A DNA stretch of 57,887 nucleotides, from the NCBI RefSeq assembly GCF_000521215.1, contig NZ_KI928933.1, positions 57,501-115,387 on the forward strand, read 5' to 3'. The translations under genes were made by a program, and so were the position numbers. The DNA is from Labrenzia sp. DG1229. GTDB lineage: Bacteria; Pseudomonadota; Alphaproteobacteria; Rhizobiales; Stappiaceae. This document shows positions 52,553-57,887 of this stretch, piece by piece. Numbering within the stretch: the first letter of the stretch is position 1; each line of letters starts with the position of its first letter. Below the pieces are notes generated by a model that worked only from the letters and a program-made list of their open reading frames with translations, was not told the DNA's origin and made no database searches.

Positions 52553-53623
52553 ATGACTGAAACACGTGTAACCAAAAAAAACCTGGAGAGGTTCATATGC
52601 CGGGTTCTCTCGACAAATGGTCTGCCCGAGGAAGATGCCGGCACCATCGCTGAACTGATGGTAACGGCCGACCTCATTGGACAGGATGGTCATGGTGTTT
52701 TTCGCCTTGCGCAATACGTGAAGCGCCTCAAGGCGGGGGGAATCAATCCTAAACCAGTGTTTGCCCTGGCCGAGGAATTTCCCGCCAGCGCGGTTCTGGA
52801 TGGCGACAATGGCATGGGGCACCTGGTGATGAACCATGCGACGGACATTGCGATTGCAAAGGCCCGGCAAACCGGGGTTGCCTGGGTCGGGTCGCGGAAT
52901 TCGAACCACGCGGGTCCCGCATCTCTCTATGCCATGAAAGCGCTTTGCGAAGACATGATCGGCCTTTATGTCGCCGTCGGCAGTGCCAATCACATGCCTC
53001 CCTGGGGCGGGACGGACATGCTTCTGTCCACCAACCCGATTGCGGTAGCAATCCCGGCGGCCGAATGTCCGCCGATCGTGCTCGACATGGCGACCACGGT
53101 TGCTGCCTACGGCAAGGTCAAAACCGCAGCACAGCGCGGCGAAATGATGCCGGAAGGCTGGATGATCGACCGGCAGGGCAATCCGCTCCTCGACCCCACA
53201 AAATCGGCCGAGGGATTTCTGCTTCCCATTGGCGGACCGAAAGGCTACGGGCTTTCGCTGGTGTTCGGGATCCTTGCCGGTGTGCTCAACGGGGCCGCCT
53301 TCGGCCGCGATGTGGTCGATTTCAATGCGGATTCGCAGAGCAAAACCAATACGGGTCAATTCATCCTCATGCTCAACATTGCCGCCTTTACGGATCCGGC
53401 TGCATTCAGGTCCTCCATCGACGGTGTCTGGGACGAGATGAAGTCGTCGCAGCGCCTTCCCGGCGTCGCGGAAATCCGATTGCCCGGCGAGCGGCTTGAC
53501 GCGACCCTCAGGGAAAGATCTGTCAACGGGATTCCCCTGCCCGCCGCGTTGCTTGCCGTTCTCGACGATCTTGCCGACGCCAACGTTGTTGCCAGGCTCG
53601 AGCGCCAGGCCGCGCCTGCATAA
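52553..53623 (+). CDS. Malate/L-lactate dehydrogenase (Ldh2/YlbC) family oxidoreductase
   Basis: A 356-residue protein with the Ldh2 fold: ADLIGQDGHGVFRLAQYVKR near residue 40 with the catalytic histidine, WVGSRNSNHAGPASLYAMKA, and STNPIAVAIPAAECPPIVLD. The family uses NAD(P) and reduces or oxidises 2-keto acids, imines and ureidoglycolate; it includes delta-1-pyrroline-2-carboxylate reductases, which the hydroxyproline genes need, but here the neighbours are the BKACE genes, so a 2-hydroxyacid step there is as likely. It converges on the OsmC gene. Confidence 0.88.
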   Translation: MTETRVTKKNLERFICRVLSTNGLPEEDAGTIAELMVTADLIGQDGHGVFRLAQYVKRLKAGGINPKPVFALAEEFPASAVLDGDNGMGHLVMNHATDIAIAKARQTGVAWVGSRNSNHAGPASLYAMKALCEDMIGLYVAVGSANHMPPWGGTDMLLSTNPIAVAIPAAECPPIVLDMATTVAAYGKVKTAAQRGEMMPEGWMIDRQGNPLLDPTKSAEGFLLPIGGPKGYGLSLVFGILAGVLNGAAFGRDVVDFNADSQSKTNTGQFILMLNIAAFTDPAAFRSSIDGVWDEMKSSQRLPGVAEIRLPGERLDATLRERSVNGIPLPAALLAVLDDLADANVVARLERQAAPA

Positions 53624-53704
53624 ATCGGTCCGTGGCCCATAATACGCAGACGTATCGGCAAGGACTGGTTTCACGCCGTGCCGGGTTGTTCAGCCGAATA
53701 CCCT

Positions 53705-54187
53705 TCAGGCAGCCTCTGCCGACCAGTTGCGGCCATTGATCGTCCAGTTTTCGGACACCCGGCTGCCCGACATCTGAAGCATCTTCGAGACAGCACAATG
53801 ATGACGCAGCTTTTCAACAACGGCAGCAATGCCCTCGTCACTCCCCTTCATTTCGGCAGTGATCGCGATCTTTACGTCGGGAAAGGGAATGTCGATCGGC
53901 TCGACAAGGCGTGTGCCGCGGCTATCCATCGTCGTGACAACGTCAATGTCCATGGCGGTAATATCGACACCGTTCGCGTTGGCCAGCTTGTTGGATATGA
54001 CGTGCGTGCAGCCGACAAGTCCGGCAATCATCGTCTCGACCGGCATCGGTCCGAGATTGGTTCCGCCGCGCTCGACCGGCTCGTCGATTATCATTTCAAC
54101 GTCGCGTGCGCGTACAACCGACTTGGTGTTGGTTTCCTGGTGACCCGTAACCTTGAAGGTCCAGATTTGCTTTTCCCTGATTTTCAT
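53705..54187 (-). CDS. OsmC/Ohr-family protein
   Basis: A 160-residue protein. The catalytic cysteines of the family are in AGLVGCTHVIS and KLRHHCAVSKML, spaced as in OsmC-type peroxidases. The N-terminus reads MKIREKQIWTFKVTGHQ. Members reduce organic peroxides, though the group next to metabolic genes may instead have hydrolase-like roles. It lies leftward, 112 bases after the TctC gene. Confidence 0.85.
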   Translation of the reverse strand: MKIREKQIWTFKVTGHQETNTKSVVRARDVEMIIDEPVERGGTNLGPMPVETMIAGLVGCTHVISNKLANANGVDITAMDIDVVTTMDSRGTRLVEPIDIPFPDVKIAITAEMKGSDEGIAAVVEKLRHHCAVSKMLQMSGSRVSENWTINGRNWSAEAA

Positions 54188-54299
54188 TCAGAACCCTTTC
54201 TCGCAGGCCACAGATTGTTCCCCGCCTCCACTGGCAGGAAGCGTAACGCCTTCGAATTGCCGGGACCGGCCGGCCTGAAACCGGCCAGTCCTTCATCTC

Positions 54300-55259
54300 T
54301 TATTGCGTGATCGAATCGACGAGGTCCTTGTAGGCCTCTGCCTGCTCTTCGCGCATTTTCTGGTAATCGGCACCCGACATGTAGTCGACGTTCTCCCCGA
54401 GGCGGGACATCATGCGATTGTATGTCTTGTCCTCCAGAAGCGCTGCAAATGACGCTTCGAGTTTTTCAAGAACCGCAGGAGGCGTGTCGGCCGGCGCAAG
54501 CACCACGCGGTGCATGAATCCCACATCGCCTTCCACACCTACTTCGCCAAACGTCGGAACATCAGGATAAATCCGTTCCGCACCGGCAGTTGCCAGCACC
54601 CGGACGTCCCCGGAAGCCAGCAGCGATGAAAGCGTCGACGGGAAGCCCATCGTCAGATCCGCATCGCCGGACAAAAGCGCCTGCATAGCCGGGCCTCCCC
54701 CCTGATACGGCACCATATTGAAATAGGCGTCACGCGCCTTCATGATCTGCGCTGCCGGAACAAACAATGCACCCCAGTTGCCGGAGTGGGCCATGCGGAC
54801 TTCACCCGGCTTTGCCTTGGCTGCCTCGATCAGTTCCTCGAAGGTCTTGTAAGGACTGTCTGCCCGAACAACGACGGCGATCGGCGCATAGTTGATCCGC
54901 GCAACCGGGACAAAATCATCCATGGGTTTGTACGGAAGGTTCTCCACATGCTGCTGAAGCATGTCGATGTAGTTGTGACTGAAAAGCAGGGTGTAGCCAT
55001 CCGCACTGGAGTTAGCGACTTCCTGCGTTCCCTTCTGTCCACCTGCTCCCGGTGTCAACCGAACGATCATGGCCTGATCGAGGAATGACGGGATCGTGGA
55101 AGTGATCACCCTGGCATTGAGGTCATGAGACCCGCCCGCACCAAGCGGGATCACCATCGTTACGGGCTTTTCCGGATATTCTGCCAACGCAGGGGAGACC
55201 GCGCCCGCGAAGGTCGCCGCAGCGGCAAATACGGCGCCTTTCCAAAGTTTCCTGAACAT
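54300..55259 (-). CDS. Tripartite tricarboxylate transporter binding protein (TctC/Bug family)
   Basis: A 319-residue periplasmic protein. ATG at 55259 follows AGGAGGAAATA and opens a signal peptide (MFRKLWKGAVFAAAATFAGA). Mature features are YPEKPVTMVIPLGAGGSHDL, IVRLTPGAGGQKGTQEVANS and VRMAHSGNWGALFVPAAQ, the Bug-type carboxylate site. It feeds the TctAB channel. The ligand is unknown; the adjacent BKACE genes make a hydroxylated or keto carboxylate plausible. Confidence 0.92.
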   Translation of the reverse strand: MFRKLWKGAVFAAAATFAGAVSPALAEYPEKPVTMVIPLGAGGSHDLNARVITSTIPSFLDQAMIVRLTPGAGGQKGTQEVANSSADGYTLLFSHNYIDMLQQHVENLPYKPMDDFVPVARINYAPIAVVVRADSPYKTFEELIEAAKAKPGEVRMAHSGNWGALFVPAAQIMKARDAYFNMVPYQGGGPAMQALLSGDADLTMGFPSTLSSLLASGDVRVLATAGAERIYPDVPTFGEVGVEGDVGFMHRVVLAPADTPPAVLEKLEASFAALLEDKTYNRMMSRLGENVDYMSGADYQKMREEQAEAYKDLVDSITQ

Positions 55260-55330
55260 TATTTCCTCCTCCGTGTGCATCGATCGAGTTTTCGGAAGCC
55301 GCGGACGATGCGGACGCCGCTTCCGTTTTC

Positions 55331-56812
55331 CTAGCCCGTGGCCAGCTTCTTCATCCTCCTCCAAAGGACAAAACCGATGACCGGAATGAGAGCCAGAAGA
55401 ATGAGCATGCCCTGCCGCTCGGTCAGCAGGAACGCGAGCGGCGCGTTCTGTGCCATGGCGACCGTCTGGCCAAAGGCGTATTCCATGGGGGGTCCCAGTA
55501 TGAATCCCATGACCATCGGCATGACATCGAACCTTGCAGCCCGCGCAATGAGGCCAAAGGCGCCAAAGCCGACGAGCATCAGAAGATCGATCGAGTCGGA
55601 CCGGAAAACGAAGGCACCGGCAAAAGCGAACATGATCACGATCGGCACCAGGATCGAATTCTTAAGCGTCACAAGACGCGCGAAAAAGGGAACCGACAGG
55701 TAACCGATGACCAGGAACAGCAAATTTGCCAGCACAATGGCGATCAGGATCGCAAAAACCGTCGCGCCCTGCTCCTCGAACAATTGCGGCCCGGGGCGCA
55801 GCCCCTGCGCGACAAAGGCGCCAAGCAAAATCGCGGTGACATTGTCGCCCGGGATACCCAGCGTGAGTAATGGTACGAGCGTCGGTCCGTTGACGGCGTT
55901 GTTGGCGGATTCCGCCGCCGCAACCCCTTCAATCTCGCCCTTGCCGAATTTCTGAGGATCATCCGAGGCGTTCTTGGCTGCAGTGTATCCCATCATGGCC
56001 GCAACGACCTGGCCGAGGCCGGGAATGATGCCGATACCGGTTCCGATCACGCAGGAGCGGCAAAGCGTGCGGAATATGCTTTTAAATTCCGACCAGTTCA
56101 AACGATCCCCGACGACTGCCGCGAGCGCCTGTCCCCGGGTTGACCGCATGACCACGTTGACGATCTCCGGGATGGCAAACACACCGATCAACATCGGCAG
56201 CAAGGGTATGCCGGACTTCAGGTCAAAGAGACCGAATGTGAACCTCTCCACGCCACCGAGCGGGTCGGTACCGATAAACGACAACCAGATCCCGAGCAGC
56301 ATCATGATCAGGCTCTTCAGAACGTTCCCGCCCGTCGTGACCGCGATGATCACCAGAGACAGCAGGAGGACGGCAAAGATCTCCGGCGGTCCAAACTGCA
56401 TGACCAGCAATGCGATCGGAAAAATCATCAAGATCGTGAAGATGTCGGAAAATGTGTCCCCGAAAACGGAAGAGACCAGGGCAGTGTCGAGCGCCTTGCG
56501 GGACTGACCCTTTTTGGTGAGCTGATAGCCATCCAGCGTTGTTGCGACGGCGGCCCCCGTACCAGGCATCGAAACGAGGATCGCCGGAACGCTGCCGCCG
56601 AACATGCCGCCCTTGTAGATTCCAAGAAGAAACGGAATGCCGACGAGCGGGTCGAGGAAAAACGAAATCGGCAACAGGATCGCCATTGCCATAAGGGTCG
56701 TGAACCCGGGAAGCGCGCCGACCAGCATGCCGCCGAACAGGCCCATGCAGATAAAAAGGATCGTATCCAGGCGAAAGGCCAGTTCGAGACCTTGTGTGAA
56801 CTGCTCGATCAT
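55331..56812 (-). CDS. Tripartite tricarboxylate transporter large membrane subunit (TctA)
   Basis: A 493-residue, about 12-helix protein of normal TctA length. MGLFGGMLVGALPGFTTLMA near the start, GIYKGGMFGGSVPAILVSMP with GTGAAVATTLDG, and the conserved VPLLTLGIPGDNVTAILLGA are TctA hallmarks. ATG at 56812 overlaps the TctB stop by 4 bases. It forms the ion-coupled channel for the TctC-bound solute. Confidence 0.95.
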   Translation of the reverse strand: MIEQFTQGLELAFRLDTILFICMGLFGGMLVGALPGFTTLMAMAILLPISFFLDPLVGIPFLLGIYKGGMFGGSVPAILVSMPGTGAAVATTLDGYQLTKKGQSRKALDTALVSSVFGDTFSDIFTILMIFPIALLVMQFGPPEIFAVLLLSLVIIAVTTGGNVLKSLIMMLLGIWLSFIGTDPLGGVERFTFGLFDLKSGIPLLPMLIGVFAIPEIVNVVMRSTRGQALAAVVGDRLNWSEFKSIFRTLCRSCVIGTGIGIIPGLGQVVAAMMGYTAAKNASDDPQKFGKGEIEGVAAAESANNAVNGPTLVPLLTLGIPGDNVTAILLGAFVAQGLRPGPQLFEEQGATVFAILIAIVLANLLFLVIGYLSVPFFARLVTLKNSILVPIVIMFAFAGAFVFRSDSIDLLMLVGFGAFGLIARAARFDVMPMVMGFILGPPMEYAFGQTVAMAQNAPLAFLLTERQGMLILLALIPVIGFVLWRRMKKLATG

Positions 56813-57357
56813 TGAACAGCTCCTCCGATGCCGTCGGATTCGCCGAGAATGTAGGCGTAGAAGAACTCGATTGACGACAGTTCCGGCAGCGCGACCGCGA
56901 GCAGTCGCGTTGCTCCGAGATAAAGCAGAACTGGCGGAACAAGGGCGATCAGCGCGATCTGCCAAGCGCTGCGGTTGCCGACCAGAATGGAGATCATTGC
57001 CAGTGTCAGCACGCTTGAGATCAGGAAACCGAGCGGTACCATTGCCAGGGAATAAAACAGCATGATTGCAAAGAGCATCAGTCCACGGATACGGCTGTGC
57101 TCGTTGTAGACCGGCTCGGACCAGATGCCTTCTGGCCGGATATTGCAGCGGTATAGGAACAGGACGTTGAGAACCACGAGGCCGCCCAGAACCAGGTACG
57201 GAAACAGGCTTGGAGAAATCGCAGTGAGCGAGCGGCCGAAAAGGACTTTCGGCGGCGCAACGAGCTGCGACATGAACACGATCGACAATGCAGACGACAC
57301 GCCCAGGACAGCCGAAACAATCACCTCCGGATCAACGCGTCTGTTAACAGAGTTCAT
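56809..57357 (-). CDS. Tripartite tricarboxylate transporter small membrane subunit (TctB)
   Basis: A 182-residue, four-helix protein. VIVSAVLGVSSALSIVFMSQ, PSLFPYLVLGGLVVLNVLFL, LMLFAIMLFYSLAMVPLGFL and ALVPPVLLYLGATRLLAVAL are the helices. ATG at 57357 follows AGGAGG. It is the first gene of the leftward B-A-C order, 95 bases from the TRAP protein remnant. Confidence 0.88.
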   Translation of the reverse strand: MNSVNRRVDPEVIVSAVLGVSSALSIVFMSQLVAPPKVLFGRSLTAISPSLFPYLVLGGLVVLNVLFLYRCNIRPEGIWSEPVYNEHSRIRGLMLFAIMLFYSLAMVPLGFLISSVLTLAMISILVGNRSAWQIALIALVPPVLLYLGATRLLAVALPELSSIEFFYAYILGESDGIGGAVQ

Positions 57358-57452
57358 CTGTGCTTTTCCTCCTGCAAGCACCAGACTAGCGACCTGCCAA
57401 AACGATCCGAAATGCTAACTTTGCGTAGATGAATGCAGAACACGAATAGTGC

Positions 57453-57887
57453 TCATGCCGCATCTAACTCCTTGTCAAACAAAGAGATTAGCTCCGCGTC
57501 AAACGCTTTTCTGGTCGTATCTACTTCTTGGCGACACACTGCGGCGAACCGGGCGCGCTCGGCATCGCTCAGGTCGATGATTTCAACACCGTCCTGCACG
57601 AGAGCACGGCGGCAGATATCGTCGTCTTCCTCTGCGAAACGGCGCTGAGCCCGGGTCGCCTCGGCGACGGCCTTTTCAACCGCACTACGCGTTTCGTCAG
57701 GCCAGCCTTCCACGCTTTCAGTGCGAAAAAGTACAAGTGCGACGCCCAGAAGATGCCGGGACAGCGTGATGCAGCGATGCGTCTTGTGAAGACCGAAATT
57801 GTAGATATTCGTCAGGTTGGGTTTTCCTGCGCATCGACCGTGCCGTCTTCCACCGCTGCGGGCAGGTCGCGTACATCAATTGCGCGC
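57453..57887 (-). pseudogene. C-terminal part of a TRAP binding protein (DctP), frameshifted and cut by the window edge
   Basis: Reading leftward from 57887, the first frame gives RDLPAAVEDGTVDAQENP, the classic DctP segment. It then stops, and the next frame continues NLTNIYNFGLHKTH..LSRHLLGVALVLFRTES and the charged C-terminal helix region to the stop at 57453. Adding one base in the GGG at 57819-57821 would join them. The 5' part lies beyond the window. No dctQM is visible next to it, as TctB follows at once. So the gene is either a decaying TRAP relic or a read error. Confidence 0.75.

Noticed and set aside
52553..53623. Assigning the Ldh2-type gene as delta-1-pyrroline-2-carboxylate reductase
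   Set aside because: The family allows it, but it is 19 kb away from the hydroxyproline genes and sits in another functional block, so only the family is claimed.

Overview
The window looks like a chromosomal piece of a marine alphaproteobacterium of the Roseibium/Labrenzia/Stappia type. That reading rests on four things seen together: a form I carbon monoxide dehydrogenase cluster with an MHYT-LytTR regulator, a 3-/4-hydroxyproline catabolic cluster that includes an enolase-superfamily cis-3-hydroxyproline dehydratase (described from Labrenzia aggregata), many binding-protein-dependent transporters (TRAP, PAAT, Dpp, TTT), and a GC-rich background with densely packed operons. It is inference, not a species identification. 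No rRNA, tRNA, CRISPR array, integrase or transposase was recognised.

Layout. (1) 1-12936: glucuronate and glucuronide use. Leftward: TRAP binding protein, GH2 beta-glucuronidase, GntR regulator, mannonate dehydratase, then two folate-enzyme paralogues (FolB-like and a FolP-like gene cut by the window edge). Rightward: TRAP membrane subunits, a GH31 glycosidase, fructuronate reductase (broken by an extra base) and uronate isomerase. The divergent promoter carries two UxuR/ExuR-type operators. (2) 13055-22502: aerobic CO oxidation, coxC-like regulator then coxMSL-DEFG plus a 64-residue membrane protein; the 441-base gap before coxM holds tandem direct repeats and large inverted repeats. (3) 22503-25538: a palindromic repeat, a 1-Cys peroxiredoxin, and an AT-rich islet with a Hint-domain gene flanked by a 36-base duplication of the neighbouring gene's 3' end. 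(4) 25539-34751: hydroxyproline import and catabolism (PAAT-type ABC transporter, DapA-like deaminase, 4-hydroxyproline epimerase, D-amino-acid dehydrogenase, cis-3- and trans-3-hydroxyproline dehydratases) with a divergent GntR/FCD regulator. (5) 34836-37849: two small ArsR-controlled loci. (6) 38079-46259: a Dpp-type peptide transporter with an aminopeptidase P, and a divergent XRE-cupin regulator. (7) 46359-57357: maleylacetoacetate isomerase, two LysR regulators, two Gfo/Idh dehydrogenases, a beta-keto acid cleavage enzyme, a cupin, an Ldh2-type dehydrogenase, an OsmC protein and a TctCAB transporter. (8) 57453-57887: frameshifted tail of another TRAP binding protein.

How they fit. Glucuronides probably enter through TRAP, are cleaved in the cytoplasm by GH2 and GH31, and pass through isomerase, reductase and dehydratase to 2-keto-3-deoxygluconate; the kinase and aldolase are not here. 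CO oxidation would supplement energy. The hydroxyproline and peptide-uptake loci look like two parts of one regulon: both promoters carry the 15-mer TTGAATATTGGATCC, containing a VanR-type GntR operator, and an Xaa-Pro aminopeptidase sits in the peptide operon. This suggests use of collagen-like, proline/hydroxyproline-rich peptides. The 48-57 kb block may encode an unassigned pathway in which a 3-keto acid made by Gfo/Idh enzymes is cleaved by the BKACE enzyme.

Three coding sequences (uxuB, the Hint gene, the terminal dctP) each appear broken by one base. They may be true pseudogenes or assembly errors, and raw reads would decide.
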